Origin: Pseudomonadaceae bacterium
Lineage (GTDB): Bacteria; Pseudomonadota; Gammaproteobacteria; Pseudomonadales; Azotimanducaceae
Assembly (NCBI GenBank): GCA_024743435.1
Contig: JANSWO010000002.1
Span: 364,264 to 428,263 of the forward strand
DNA: 64,000 nt
Reading direction: 5' to 3'
In this document: piece by piece, positions 1-9,004 of the stretch
Position numbering within the stretch: position 1 is the stretch's first letter
How the letters are laid out: each line of letters starts with the position of its first letter
Made by a program: the position numbers and the translations under genes
Notes under the pieces: generated by a model
Told to the model about the DNA's origin: nothing
Seen by the model: the letters and a program-made list of their open reading frames with translations, nothing else
The model's database searches: none

Positions 1-167
1 TGCAATGCGAACTCACCGACACCCAGGAAGTTTTTCGGGCAAATGGCACGTCCAGGCGCGCGGGCGAGAAGGCCGCGGCTGCCCTGGCGCTTGCCAGCAT
101 GAGTGATCAAGAAGGGCAAGCCGGGCAAACAGTCTCCGATGCTGCGAAGAGGACGCCGCAGACATGA
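1..167 (+). CDS. rnc: Ribonuclease III, C-terminal fragment (5' end outside window)
   Basis: The frame starting at base 3 is open and ends at TGA 165-167. It encodes the last 54 residues of a double-stranded RNA-binding domain: a conserved Cys, then NGTSRRAGEKAAAALAL, which matches the final helix of RNase III (the SSRRKAEQAAAEQAL region of the E. coli enzyme). RNase III cleaves double-stranded rRNA precursors and mRNAs. The tail after the domain is about 20 residues longer than in E. coli. The stop overlaps the era start in ATGA, the usual rnc-era coupling. The catalytic domain lies upstream of the window and cannot be checked. Confidence 0.85.
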   Translation, partial: QCELTDTQEVFRANGTSRRAGEKAAAALALASMSDQEGQAGQTVSDAAKRTPQT

Positions 168-1054
168 GCAGCCAGACCCGATGCGGCTACGTTGCTCTGG
201 TCGGCCGGCCTAATGTGGGCAAATCGACCCTGATGAACCATTTGCTTGGCTTAAAGCTCGCGATCACATCCAGAAAACCACAGACAACCCGGCACACCAT
301 GCTGGGGGTGGATACGGAAGGCGACATTCAGGCGATTTACGTCGATACGCCCGGTATTCACACCGCCGCCGATCGCGCGATGAACCGCTACATGGTGCGC
401 GGCGCGGTGTCGGTTCTGAGCGATGTCGATCTGGTTGTCATGGTGGTGGATGCTGACAAGTGGGTGAGTGACGACGACCTCGTTCTGTCTCACATCAAAC
501 GAGCAGAAACGCCGGCAATGGTCGCGATCAACAAAGTTGATACCTTTGCCCAGCCAGAGCAGGTTCTCAGCGTCATTGAGCAGTTACGCAGCCGGCATGA
601 TTTCAGTGCGTACCTGCCTATCTCCGCCCTTAAAGAGCGCGGCCTAGAGGCGCTGCGCGCAGAAATTGCGCAGGCATTGCCGGTGGCGCAACATCTGTTT
701 CCGGCCGATCAGCTGACGGACAAACCAATGCGTTTTCTGGCTGCTGAGATCATTCGCGAAAAGCTCATGCGACGCCTTGGTGAGGAGTTGCCGCACCACC
801 TTAGCGTGACGGTAGAGCAGTACCGTGTAGAGGGCTCGCTCGTTCGCATCGCAGCGAACATCATCGTTGAGCGGCGAGGGCAGAAGGCGATTGTGATCGG
901 TTCCAAAGGAGCCAGGCTGAAAGCGATTGGAAGTGAAGCTCGACAGGACATCGAAGCACTGGTTGATGCCAAAGTCATGCTCAATCTGTGGGTAAAAGTT
1001 AAGCCTGGTTGGAGCAATGACGAGGCATCGCTGCGCCGCTACGGCTATGACTAG
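164..1054 (+). CDS. era: GTPase Era, 30S subunit maturation factor
   Basis: At 296 residues it has the usual length for Era. The N-terminal GTPase domain shows G1 GRPNVGKS (residues 14-21), the Era-specific ITSRKPQTTRH switch, G3 DTPG (61-64) and G4 NKVD (about 122). The C-terminal KH domain carries the GxxG loop in VIGSKGARLKAIG. Era binds the 3' end of 16S rRNA during small-subunit assembly and couples ribosome maturation to growth. The ATG at 164 overlaps the rnc stop by four bases, so translation is probably coupled. recO follows after about 30 bases, the common rnc-era-recO order. Confidence 0.97.
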   Translation: MSSQTRCGYVALVGRPNVGKSTLMNHLLGLKLAITSRKPQTTRHTMLGVDTEGDIQAIYVDTPGIHTAADRAMNRYMVRGAVSVLSDVDLVVMVVDADKWVSDDDLVLSHIKRAETPAMVAINKVDTFAQPEQVLSVIEQLRSRHDFSAYLPISALKERGLEALRAEIAQALPVAQHLFPADQLTDKPMRFLAAEIIREKLMRRLGEELPHHLSVTVEQYRVEGSLVRIAANIIVERRGQKAIVIGSKGARLKAIGSEARQDIEALVDAKVMLNLWVKVKPGWSNDEASLRRYGYD

Positions 1055-1086
1055 ACCGCCACTTTTGCCGATCAATCTGGCTTGTG

Positions 1087-1782
1087 ATGCGTACTGACAA
1101 GCAACCGGCAGTGCTGTTGCACGCGCGTCGATACCGAGAGACGAGCCTGATGCTGGATTGGTTCACTAAAGATTTTGGACGGCTCACGACCGTCGCTCGT
1201 AGCAATGCCAAAAAAGGGGCGAGCGCACCGTCCTCGTTTTGTGCCTATCAAATCGGTTGGAGCGGCCGGTCGTCCCTGGCGACGATGACCCAGTGTGAGC
1301 TCGTTGAGCATCGTTGGCTGACCGGGGAGGCGGCAACGGTAGGCCTCTACGTGAATGAGCTGCTGATTCGTCTTCTGCCTGAACGGGACGCCCAGCCCGG
1401 TGTCTTCGCACTCTACTGGCAGATAGTTTCATTGCTAACCGAGGTTGCCCGAGGCGCGGAGCTCGAACGTCTGCTCCGAGGTTTCGAACTGCATCTGCTC
1501 GAAGTGCTTGGCTACGCGCTCGATCTTGCCCGCGAGGCAGACTCCGAGACGCCCATTCGATCCGAATTCAATTACTACTTTGACGTTGAGCGTGGGCTGC
1601 GACGCAGCAACGGGGAGCTCTCCGAAGATGTCTATGCAGGCACCATGTTGCTTGCGTTACGTGATGGCGAGTCGCTGAGCGTTGACGATCGTCGCGCGGC
1701 GAAGCGGCTTCTACGCTGTGCGCTGGCGCCGTTGCTGGCCGGCAAACCCCTCAATACTCCTTCGTTTCTGGGATCCAGGTAA
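1087..1782 (+). CDS. recO: DNA repair protein RecO
   Basis: About 231 residues. The N-terminal OB-fold shows the family pattern ETSLMLDWFTKDFGRL followed by a basic VARSNAKK stretch, and the helical part includes YVNELLIRLL. RecO acts with RecR to load RecA on SSB-coated gapped DNA in the RecFOR pathway. The frame can start at ATG 1087 or at the adjoining GTG 1084; the ATG is preferred and no clear ribosome site separates them. The stop TAA overlaps the next ATG by one base (TAATG at 1780-1784), so rlmD is probably translationally coupled. Position after era is the usual one. Confidence 0.92.
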   Translation: MRTDKQPAVLLHARRYRETSLMLDWFTKDFGRLTTVARSNAKKGASAPSSFCAYQIGWSGRSSLATMTQCELVEHRWLTGEAATVGLYVNELLIRLLPERDAQPGVFALYWQIVSLLTEVARGAELERLLRGFELHLLEVLGYALDLAREADSETPIRSEFNYYFDVERGLRRSNGELSEDVYAGTMLLALRDGESLSVDDRRAAKRLLRCALAPLLAGKPLNTPSFLGSR

Positions 1783-3152
1783 TGGCTCGCTACAAATTTC
1801 CACAACACTTTTCGGTGCTGGCAGGAGAGCTGGGCAGAGACGGCCTGGCGACGGCAGAGTTCGAAGGTCGGCCGGTGCAAATCAAGAATGGGCTGCCGGG
1901 TGAACAGGTCGAGGTTCGAACCGTCGGGGTCAAGCGGCGAAAAGCTCTGGTTGAGGCTCAGGCCTGGCAACCGGCAAATCCTGAACGGGTTGAACCTGCC
2001 TGCAAGCACTTCCCTCGCTGTGGTGGCTGCACGCTTGCGCATGTCGACCCAGTGGCTCAACTCGCGTCGAAACGGGGCTGGATGCTTGCCGAACTCGCGG
2101 CAGCCGGCGTCGAGCCGGCCAGGGTGAGGGATGACGTGGCGGGTCCGTTGATGGGCTATCGAACCAAAGCGCGCTTGGGAGTGCGCAAGATTGGCGAGCA
2201 AGTGCTCGTGGGGTTCCGCGAATCGTTTTCCTCTCGAGTCGCGAGACTGGATGCCTGCATGGTCCTATCGGAGCCGTTCTCGGGTTTGCTACCGGCGCTG
2301 TCGGAACTGATCGGGTCGCTCACCATTTCGGCTGACGTTCCCCAACTCGAACTCGCGGCCGGTGATCCTGTACACGGAAACGCAGCGATTATCGTGCGCC
2401 ATCTCGCGCCGCTTGCCATCTCGGATATCGAGCGCCTGCAAGCATTCGAGCAGCGCTACGCGATTCGCCTATGGCTACAGGCCAAAGGTCCAGACACGGT
2501 TGTTCCGCTAACGGATGCGCGGGATTTGACTTCTACAAGCAGTTTTCGCTCGGATGGACAGTTGCTGCTGGGCAATCCTGATTTCGGCCTGAATCTGCTC
2601 TTTCATCCAAGTGCATTCACCCAGGTAAACCTCGCCATCAACCGCAGCCTTGTGCGCGAGGCGTTGATCAGTCTGAAGCTGCGAGCGGGTGTGCAGGTGA
2701 GTGATTTGTTCTGCGGGATCGGTAATTTCACTTTGCCTATTGCGCGCAGTGGTGCTCGCGTTTTCGGGGTCGAAGCGTCAGCACCGGCAATCGCTCAGGC
2801 TCGAAAGAACGCGGCCGCAAATTCTGTTGACTGCGAATTCGCTGTTGCGGACCTGTACAGCGACGCGGTGCATCGAGGCTCTGAACACGCCGGCGAAGAG
2901 CAGCTTCGCCGAATTCGAGCCAGTGAGCGATTGCTTCTGGACCCACCGCGATCAGGAGCGGGGCCAAACCTTGCCGGCTGGCTCGGCCCGAATCTGTCGA
3001 CGCTCGTGTATGTGTCCTGCAATCCGGTCTCGTTGGCAGAAGACGCTGCTGTCCTGAACAGTAATGGCTTTGATCTTGCCAGCGTCGGTGTGTTCGATAT
3101 GTTTCCGCATACCACTCACGTAGAGACGCTTGCGGTGTTCAATGCTAGATGA
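1782..3152 (+). CDS. rlmD: 23S rRNA (uracil-1939-C5)-methyltransferase RlmD
   Basis: 456 residues, SAM-dependent, methylating U1939 of 23S rRNA. Visible parts in order: an N-terminal TRAM-like domain; the four-cysteine iron-sulfur site spread over CKHFPRCGGC with another Cys downstream; the SAM fold VSDLFCGIGNFTLPIA; the LLLDPPRSGA motif; the catalytic Cys in VYVSCNP; and the C-terminal PHTTHVETLAVF signature with the base-abstracting Glu. The iron-sulfur cysteines favour RlmD over RlmC or TrmA. It starts inside the recO stop and ends about 60 bases before relA. The rlmD-relA pair is also neighbouring in Pseudomonas. Confidence 0.95.
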   Translation: MARYKFPQHFSVLAGELGRDGLATAEFEGRPVQIKNGLPGEQVEVRTVGVKRRKALVEAQAWQPANPERVEPACKHFPRCGGCTLAHVDPVAQLASKRGWMLAELAAAGVEPARVRDDVAGPLMGYRTKARLGVRKIGEQVLVGFRESFSSRVARLDACMVLSEPFSGLLPALSELIGSLTISADVPQLELAAGDPVHGNAAIIVRHLAPLAISDIERLQAFEQRYAIRLWLQAKGPDTVVPLTDARDLTSTSSFRSDGQLLLGNPDFGLNLLFHPSAFTQVNLAINRSLVREALISLKLRAGVQVSDLFCGIGNFTLPIARSGARVFGVEASAPAIAQARKNAAANSVDCEFAVADLYSDAVHRGSEHAGEEQLRRIRASERLLLDPPRSGAGPNLAGWLGPNLSTLVYVSCNPVSLAEDAAVLNSNGFDLASVGVFDMFPHTTHVETLAVFNAR

Positions 3153-3213
3153 ACCGATGAATCAGCTTGTGTATGCCGGCAGCCATTATCTGGATAGAGA
3201 AGACACGTAACCC

Positions 3214-5145
3214 ATGGTTAAGTTAAACGCGGTTGTCTCGACAAAAGCCGACAAGCCTGTCGACTTCACGCAGTGGCTCGAAGCGTTGCGCGCAACTGAT
3301 CGCGGGCTCGACATCGAGCGGATCCGTGGCGCCTATCAGTTTCTCAAGGATGCCGGCGTGCGCGAGCAGGCGCTTGAGCAGGGCCTCGCGTTGGCAAGAT
3401 TCGCCTCTGAGCTGAACCTCGACACGGAATCGGTGATGGCTGGTCTGTGTTATCGCACCGTGCGCGACAACCTCGCCGACAGCCGGCTTATCGAATCCGA
3501 ATTCGGCGCCGAGGTGCGATCGCTGGTCGATGCCATGATCGATATGTCACGAACCAGTATTCTCGAACTGGATGATCCAAAACTCTTGAGCAGCCAGCGC
3601 CGGGATCAGGCTGCAAACGTGCGTCGCATGTTGATTGCCATGATTGACGATGTCCGCGCGGCCGTCTTGAAGCTGGCTGAGCGAGTGCTGGCGCTGCGCA
3701 ATGCGTTGAGTGCAAGCGATGACCGCCGACGCCGAATCGCATTGGAGGCCCAGCAGATTTTCGCGCCGCTCGCACACCGTCTGGGCATGGCCCAGGTCAA
3801 GTGGGCACTGGAAGATCTGTCGCTTCGCTATCTGCATGAGGACGCCTACCGCAGCATCGCACAGCGCCTGGAGGGACGGCGCGAGGAGCGTGAGGCACAA
3901 ATTCAGCAGCTCGTTGGCCAGCTCGATTCGTTGTGCCGAAACTCCGGGATCGATGCGCAGGTGTCCGGCCGGGCAAAACACATCTATAGCATCTGGCGGA
4001 AAATGGCCTCCAAGGGCGTCGACTTTGACGAGGTACTGGATGTCCAGGCCGTTCGAATTGTTGTGCCTACGGTCAAGGATTGTTATTTCGCACTGGGCTT
4101 GATTCATGGCCAGTGGCGGCACATAGAACACGAATTCGACGACTATATCGCCAACCCGAAAGACAACGGCTACCAATCGCTCCACACGGCGGTAATGCTT
4201 GCCGAAGGCGCGCCCCTCGAAGTGCAGATACGTACTGAGGAGATGCACGCTGAGGCGGAATTGGGCGTCTGTGCACACTGGCACTACAAACGGCCAGGCA
4301 CAGACGATGATGATGGAATAACCGACAAATTGAACTGGCTTCGCCAGGTGCTCGAGTTGCAGGAGGAGGCTGGTGGTCTCGAATCACTGGGCGAATCGCT
4401 GGGTGTTGCGCTTGAAACCGAGCGGATCTACGTTCGCACGCCGAAAGGTCACGTGGTCGATCTCAAGGTAGGCGCTACACCGGTGGATTTTGCCTATCGC
4501 ATCCACACTGATATCGGCCACCGTTGCCGTGGCGCGCTGGTTAATGGTCGCCCGGTGCCACTCGATACTTCGCTTGCCAACGGTCAGGTTGTCGAGATTG
4601 TTACCGGCCAGAATGCACAGCCTTTGCCAAATTGGCTCGATTCCGACGCGGGATTTGTACGAACGGCAAGGGCGCGAGCGAAAATCAACGCGTTCTGGCG
4701 TGAAGCAAGCAGTCATCCCGAGTTACTCGACGATCAGATCCTTAAGATTGCCCGGGCGCTCAACCTCGATGCTGAGCGGGTAAAACGTTGGCTTCGTGAG
4801 TCGAGCGCGCAGAGCGTTGGTCAAAACGCTCAATTCACACTGGCAGCGCTTGCAAAAGGCAGCGATGAGCTATCTAAGCTGCTGCAAACCAGGATTCAAG
4901 CCGACAAACCCGTTCGTGACCTTGAGTCACTGCGAATCGTTTGTCGTGATCGTCGGGGACTGGTTTCGGAAGTGATCCAGGCATTGCACGCAGGCGGTGC
5001 GGACGTTGTGCGAACGGAGGCGACGACGACGGATGGGCTTGTGAAAATGAATATGTCGGTACGTCTGGAATCTGCTGCTGCTCTGGTTGCCTGTATATCT
5101 GCATTATTCGAGCTGCCTGCCGTGGAGCAAGTAGAGCGCATCTAG
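3214..5145 (+). CDS. relA: GTP pyrophosphokinase RelA, (p)ppGpp synthetase I
   Basis: 643 residues, shorter than the 744 of the E. coli protein. The N-terminal region is a degenerate HD domain with no HDxxED hydrolase motif, typical of synthesis-only RelA. The synthetase carries the RelA-type acidic motif EFDDYIANPK, then NGYQSLHTAV and EVQIRTEEMHAEAELGV. A TGS domain (DFAYRIHTDIGHRCRGA) and a C-terminal ACT domain (LRIVCRDRRGLVSEVI) follow. It makes pppGpp on ribosomes stalled by uncharged tRNA. The ATG at 3214 is preceded by AGAGAAG. It probably ends the rnc-era-recO-rlmD run; about 175 noncoding bases precede adk. Confidence 0.95.
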   Translation: MVKLNAVVSTKADKPVDFTQWLEALRATDRGLDIERIRGAYQFLKDAGVREQALEQGLALARFASELNLDTESVMAGLCYRTVRDNLADSRLIESEFGAEVRSLVDAMIDMSRTSILELDDPKLLSSQRRDQAANVRRMLIAMIDDVRAAVLKLAERVLALRNALSASDDRRRRIALEAQQIFAPLAHRLGMAQVKWALEDLSLRYLHEDAYRSIAQRLEGRREEREAQIQQLVGQLDSLCRNSGIDAQVSGRAKHIYSIWRKMASKGVDFDEVLDVQAVRIVVPTVKDCYFALGLIHGQWRHIEHEFDDYIANPKDNGYQSLHTAVMLAEGAPLEVQIRTEEMHAEAELGVCAHWHYKRPGTDDDDGITDKLNWLRQVLELQEEAGGLESLGESLGVALETERIYVRTPKGHVVDLKVGATPVDFAYRIHTDIGHRCRGALVNGRPVPLDTSLANGQVVEIVTGQNAQPLPNWLDSDAGFVRTARARAKINAFWREASSHPELLDDQILKIARALNLDAERVKRWLRESSAQSVGQNAQFTLAALAKGSDELSKLLQTRIQADKPVRDLESLRIVCRDRRGLVSEVIQALHAGGADVVRTEATTTDGLVKMNMSVRLESAAALVACISALFELPAVEQVERI

Positions 5146-5272
5146 CGCTTTTGTTGGCGAGCTTGGTAACCGGCCAGGCTGATTTCTCAGCGGATATGCG
5201 GCGAAATACGGCCAAAGCAGGCTGCTGGCGGGCAAAAAATGAGTCTCGCAAACTGTGGTTGAGATCTGGTGG

Positions 5273-5286
5273 GTTGCGTAGAATGC
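5273..5286 (+). promoter_or_regulatory. Candidate -10 region upstream of adk
   Basis: GTTGCGTAGAATGC contains a -10-like TAGAAT at 5279-5284 followed by a GC-rich discriminator. The same 14 bases recur at 34361-34374 before skp. No convincing -35 sits at 16-18 bases, so this is tentative. A GC-rich discriminator would fit growth-rate or ppGpp control of the adk transcript, but that is inference. Confidence 0.35.
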
Positions 5287-5311
5287 CGCGCGAAACCAGC
5301 TATTCAAGTGA

Positions 5312-5974
<663 letters not shown>

Positions 5975-5997
5975 CTTTCAGATCGCTAGCAGATAAC

Positions 5998-6026
5998 TGC
6001 ACAATTTCTCAAGTTTCTACTATTAT
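5998..6026 (+). promoter_or_regulatory. Candidate sigma-70 promoter for the algP-like gene
   Basis: TGCACA (5998-6003), a 17-base spacer and TATTAT (6021-6026). The -10 matches consensus at five of six positions and the -35 at four. If used, the transcript has a leader of roughly 340 bases that would carry the hairpin and the heptamer tract. Confidence 0.35.
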
Positions 6027-6109
6027 TCGTTCGCTAGACGCCGGTTGCTAAAACAGCATCGAAGTCTGCAGCACGAAACAAGAGCAGGTTCAGCGGTATT
6101 GATCTTTGG

Positions 6110-6134
6110 CCTCAATCGAAAACCACGGTTGAGG
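6110..6134 (+). other. Nine-pair hairpin in the algP-like leader
   Basis: CCTCAATCG and CGGTTGAGG pair over nine positions (one T-G wobble) around the loop AAAACCA. There is no T run after it, so it is not an intrinsic terminator for adk. It may be a leader structure. Confidence 0.4.
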
Positions 6135-6185
6135 CACACAGATCAGAACGTCGCTCAAGGCTACTAAGAGCTAAAAGCTCAAGGC

Positions 6186-6255
6186 TAAGAGCTAAGAGCT
6201 AAGAGCTAAGAGCTAAGAGCTAAGAGCTAAGAGCTAAGAGCTAAGAGCTAAGAGC
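6186..6255 (+). repeat. Tandem heptamer tract, TAAGAGC x10
   Basis: Ten uninterrupted, identical copies of TAAGAGC occupy exactly 70 bases. Diverged copies flank the tract (CTAAGAGCTAAAAGCTC before, TAGAAGCAAAGAGC after), suggesting expansion by slipped-strand mispairing from a degenerate seed. It lies about 118 bases upstream of the algP-like start codon and within its probable leader. Seven is not a multiple of three, but the tract is not translated in a supported frame. Confidence 0.95.
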
Positions 6256-6372
6256 TAGAAGCAAAGAGCTTATTGTTTCGTTTCGCAGATTGCGGGTTGG
6301 TAGATGCAGTCGGAGCAAGTGCAGCGCAACGTCGACGTTCGCTGATACCGATTAACCGCCGAGGAGAACCCT

Positions 6373-7332
6373 ATGGCACGAGCCGCAAGCAAAGCTAAGA
6401 AAGCGCCGGCGAAGAAGAAGGCAGCTGCCAAGCGCAAAGCACCCGCTAAACGCAAAGCACCAGCCAAGAAGAAAGCCGCTGCTAAGAAAGCTCCGGCCAA
6501 GAGAAAAGCTGCAGCTAAGAAATCTGCTGCTAAAAAAGCACCGGCCAAGCGCAAAGCTGCGGCCAAGAAAGCTCCAGCCAAGAAGAAGGCAGCTGCTAAG
6601 AAGAAAGCACCTGCCAAACGCAAAGCTGCTGCTAAGAAGAAAGCACCTGCCAAGCGCAAAGCTGCTGCTAAGAAGAAAGCACCTGCCAAGCGCAAAGCCG
6701 CTGCCAAGAAGAAAGCACCTGCTAAACGCAAAGCTGCTGCTAAGAAGAAAGCACCCGCTAAGCGAAAGGCAGCAGGTAAACGCGCTGTAAAAAAGTCCGT
6801 AGCCAAGGCTGACGCCGGTGCCCAGGCACCAACTTCCCCAGCTTTGGAACGCGCCAGAGGTGCTGCAAAGACCTCGGAAGCCAAGCTGACGGCAGAGCGT
6901 CGTGCCTTGGCAAAGGCTCAGCGAGCATCTCGAATAGCTCGTAACAAAGCGAAACGCAGTGCGACCAAAGGCGACAAGGCAGCAGCTAAGCGGGCACGAG
7001 CGGCGGTAAGCCGTATCAATGCACGGTTGGCTAAAGTCCGAGATCGTTCGCGATCAGCGAAGGCTCGTGTCGCTCAGCTGGAGCGCGAAGTAGCGCTAAA
7101 TGCTCGAGTCGAGGCGATTCGCAGCGATCTCGAATCTGCTGGCGAGAAAGCATTAGCAGCTATCGAGAGCAAGGTGTCCGCCTCAGTCGAGAAGTTTGAA
7201 GAGGCAACTCGCACCAAACTGCTCAAGGCTGAAGCTCGCAAGGCGAAGAAACGAGCAGCGGCCGCCGCGAAGCGGATCAAAGCTCTGACTACGCCAAAGA
7301 AGCGAAAGCGCCGGGCGTCTAAGTCCAAGTAG
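6373..7332 (+). CDS. AlgP-like histone H1-type Lys/Ala/Pro-repeat DNA-binding protein
   Basis: 319 residues. Residues 1-140 are almost only Lys, Ala, Pro and Arg, built from KKAPAK/KRKAAA blocks, like the C-terminal tails of AlgP (AlgR3) and eukaryotic H1. Residues 73-132 are five exact copies of a 12-residue unit. Residues about 150-319 are a charged, Ala-rich helical and probably coiled-coil region (for example ARLAKVRDRSRSAKARVAQLE) ending in a basic KKRKRRASKSK. The expected role is non-specific DNA binding and compaction or regulation. Here the repeats are N-terminal, whereas AlgP carries them C-terminally, so a gene symbol is withheld. GAGGAG lies eight bases before the ATG. Confidence 0.8.
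   Translation: MARAASKAKKAPAKKKAAAKRKAPAKRKAPAKKKAAAKKAPAKRKAAAKKSAAKKAPAKRKAAAKKAPAKKKAAAKKKAPAKRKAAAKKKAPAKRKAAAKKKAPAKRKAAAKKKAPAKRKAAAKKKAPAKRKAAGKRAVKKSVAKADAGAQAPTSPALERARGAAKTSEAKLTAERRALAKAQRASRIARNKAKRSATKGDKAAAKRARAAVSRINARLAKVRDRSRSAKARVAQLEREVALNARVEAIRSDLESAGEKALAAIESKVSASVEKFEEATRTKLLKAEARKAKKRAAAAAKRIKALTTPKKRKRRASKSK
6589..6768 (+). repeat. 36-bp coding tandem repeat x5
   Basis: Five in-frame 36-base units, each encoding AAAKKKAPAKRK (residues 73-132 of the algP-like protein). The nucleotide copies are nearly identical, so the block probably expands and contracts and length variation between strains is likely. Shorter, more diverged units precede it. Confidence 0.9.
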
Positions 7333-7660
7333 TCGCAAATACTAGTGCCGGCAGCAATGTCGGCCTGGTGTTTTGAGCGATCTGCCCGAGGCCGTTGGGC
7401 AAGCTGACGAGCCTCGCTTCCCTTCCCGCCGATTTGTTTCGGTGGGAGGCGGCCCCGTCTCCGCTTAACTCGGATATAGCGCCGCAGCTTCTAGAACTGC
7501 TGCAGCTGCTAGAACTGCCGCAGCAGTAGCCGCATCGTATCGATTAACAGCACCACCTCGCCGCGAGGCCCAACCGTTTCTGACGCCCATCATTCGTTTG
7601 TTTGAATGGCGGGTTCTGGTGGCGTGTTCGAGTCAATAACTGCCGAACGTGAGTCCTTCG
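7333..7660. other. Convergent intergenic region algP-like / moeA
   Basis: About 330 noncoding bases between two convergent genes. It holds a strong hairpin at 7424-7447, a direct repeat of CTAGAACTGC (around 7490-7520) within CTGCTGC/GCAGCAG inverted arms, and an ATTC/GAAT-centred imperfect inverted repeat near 7590-7615. No ORF here is convincing. The hairpins probably end transcription from both sides, although none has a clear T run. Confidence 0.55.
7424..7447. terminator. Hairpin between convergent genes (possible bidirectional terminator)
   Basis: TCCCGCCGA and TCGGTGGGA pair over nine positions (one G-T wobble) around TTTGTT. It sits about 90 bases after the algP-like stop and 210 bases after the moeA stop. 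No U tract follows on either strand, so the call rests on position and stem strength. Confidence 0.4.
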
Positions 7661-8923
7661 CTAGCTGAGCCTGTTGAGCAACGACGCCAGGTCGAAGACT
7701 TGGGCAACGTCGCCCACTTCCAGAGCACCATGCTCCGCCGGGATGCGAACGAGAGAGTTGGCATCAACAAAGCCCATGATTCGATTAGAGCCCTGATCAC
7801 CGCTCGGCGACACGACGAGATCTCCAGATTCGCTCATGTTAAGCACGCCGCGCTGATATTCCTCTCGACCCGGTCGATGACCGAAGCGCTCGATGACTCG
7901 CGCGTAGTGGGGAAGTATGGGGCTGACTGGATTAGCCCCGCATAGATGCTCGAGTGAGGGCATCAGAATGAGCAATGCCGTGACGATGGTCGAGACCGGG
8001 TTGCCCGGTAGCCCGAAGAACTCCGTGACCGAGCCATCAGGATTGTCGATACGACCAACGGCGAGCGGTTTGCCCGGCTTTAGATTGAGCTTGTAGAAAG
8101 ATAGCGTACCGATCGTCTCGAATGCCTCTCGAACGTAATCCGCATCGCCCACGGATACACCGCCGCTCGTCACGATGACGTCATGCCGGCTCGACAGATC
8201 CCGCAGCGTGGCCTCGATGGCGTTCGGCTCATCCGGTAGCGCGCCAGCGTCCGTGAATTCGATTGAGGAGTCCTTCAGGAGCAGTTCGATCATCAGCCGG
8301 TTCGCGTCATAGATCTCCCCGACAGCCAGCGCATCCGGCGGGGTGCGTAATTCATCACCGGTAGAGAACATTGCCACGCGAACGGGTTTGTAGACGCGAA
8401 GCTCAGTCAGACCGCAGCTCCGAGCCATGCCGATATCAAATGCGTTCAGTCGTTTGCCCGTTTGTATGAGCTTTGCGCCCTGTTTGATGTCGTTACCGGC
8501 CAGCCGGACATTTGCTCCCGGGCTCGGGGCAGGGTTGGCTCGTATTACGTCGTTGCTGAGGGTGATATCTTCCTGGATGGCGACGGTATCGAGTTCATCC
8601 GGCAGCACCGCGCCCGTGAATATCCTGATAGCGCAACCTTGCGCGACTTGGCCAGTAAACGGGTGGCCGGCAAACGATTCGCCGACAAGTTTCAGTTCTT
8701 GTCCGCCTGTGAAGTCGACTCCCCGGGCGGCATAACCGTCCATCGCGGATGCGTTGAACGCTGGTACGTCGGCAGGTGCGTGAATATCATGGGCGCAAAC
8801 CCGTCCCAGGCATTGCATCAAGGGTACGCTGTGCGTCGTGGCTGGCGGCGTGAGAACCGCTGCCAGCCGCTCGTTCGCTTCTTCGATCGGCAGCAGCGAT
8901 GGTTTGTTTTCATTGCCGCTCAT
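7661..8923 (-). CDS. moeA: Molybdopterin molybdenumtransferase MoeA
   Basis: 420 residues. MoeA inserts molybdenum into adenylylated molybdopterin. Visible motifs: NASAMDGYA near residue 60, IFTGAVLPDELD, FSTGDEL, the MoaB/Mog-like domain VTSGGVSVGDADYV, and FFGLPGNPVS; a C-terminal beta domain follows. The start at 8923 gives the normal N-terminus with IEEANERLAAV. Its companion moeB or mog genes are not nearby, so it stands alone on the minus strand, divergent from tsaB. Its presence implies that the organism makes at least one molybdoenzyme. GephE- and MoeA-family paralogues are the only alternative. Confidence 0.93.
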   Translation of the reverse strand: MSGNENKPSLLPIEEANERLAAVLTPPATTHSVPLMQCLGRVCAHDIHAPADVPAFNASAMDGYAARGVDFTGGQELKLVGESFAGHPFTGQVAQGCAIRIFTGAVLPDELDTVAIQEDITLSNDVIRANPAPSPGANVRLAGNDIKQGAKLIQTGKRLNAFDIGMARSCGLTELRVYKPVRVAMFSTGDELRTPPDALAVGEIYDANRLMIELLLKDSSIEFTDAGALPDEPNAIEATLRDLSSRHDVIVTSGGVSVGDADYVREAFETIGTLSFYKLNLKPGKPLAVGRIDNPDGSVTEFFGLPGNPVSTIVTALLILMPSLEHLCGANPVSPILPHYARVIERFGHRPGREEYQRGVLNMSESGDLVVSPSGDQGSNRIMGFVDANSLVRIPAEHGALEVGDVAQVFDLASLLNRLS

Positions 8924-8959
8924 AGGGCGCCGTTTATCTGGTTAATCGCACGGTCCTCG

Positions 8960-8971
8960 CACGATGTCGTG
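8960..8971. promoter_or_regulatory. Short palindrome between moeA and tsaB
   Basis: CACGATGTCGTG is two perfect five-base arms around TG, in the 80-base divergent gap. It could be an operator, but a 12-base palindrome can arise by chance and no known regulator is recognised. Confidence 0.2.
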
Positions 8972-9004
8972 TGATGAGCACCGGGTGTCAGTTGAGATTT
9001 GAAC

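Larger units (their letters stand above)
5975..6372. other. Intergenic region adk to algP-like gene
   Basis: Almost 400 bases with no supported gene. It holds, in order, a candidate promoter (5998-6026), a nine-pair hairpin (6110-6134), a tract of ten TAAGAGC heptamers with degenerate copies on both sides (6186-6255), and a GAGGAG ribosome site just before the ATG at 6373. Confidence 0.7.

Noticed and set aside
6270..6884. 204-codon leftward ORF rich in Leu, Ala and Phe opposite the AlgP-like gene
   Set aside because: It is the reverse complement of the Lys/Ala/Pro repeat codons; the rightward frame has a strong ribosome site and a known protein type.
7470..7560. attachment site or integron-like repeat with CTAGAACTGC copies
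   Set aside because: Only a short direct repeat within imperfect inverted arms; no integrase, tRNA or cassette nearby.
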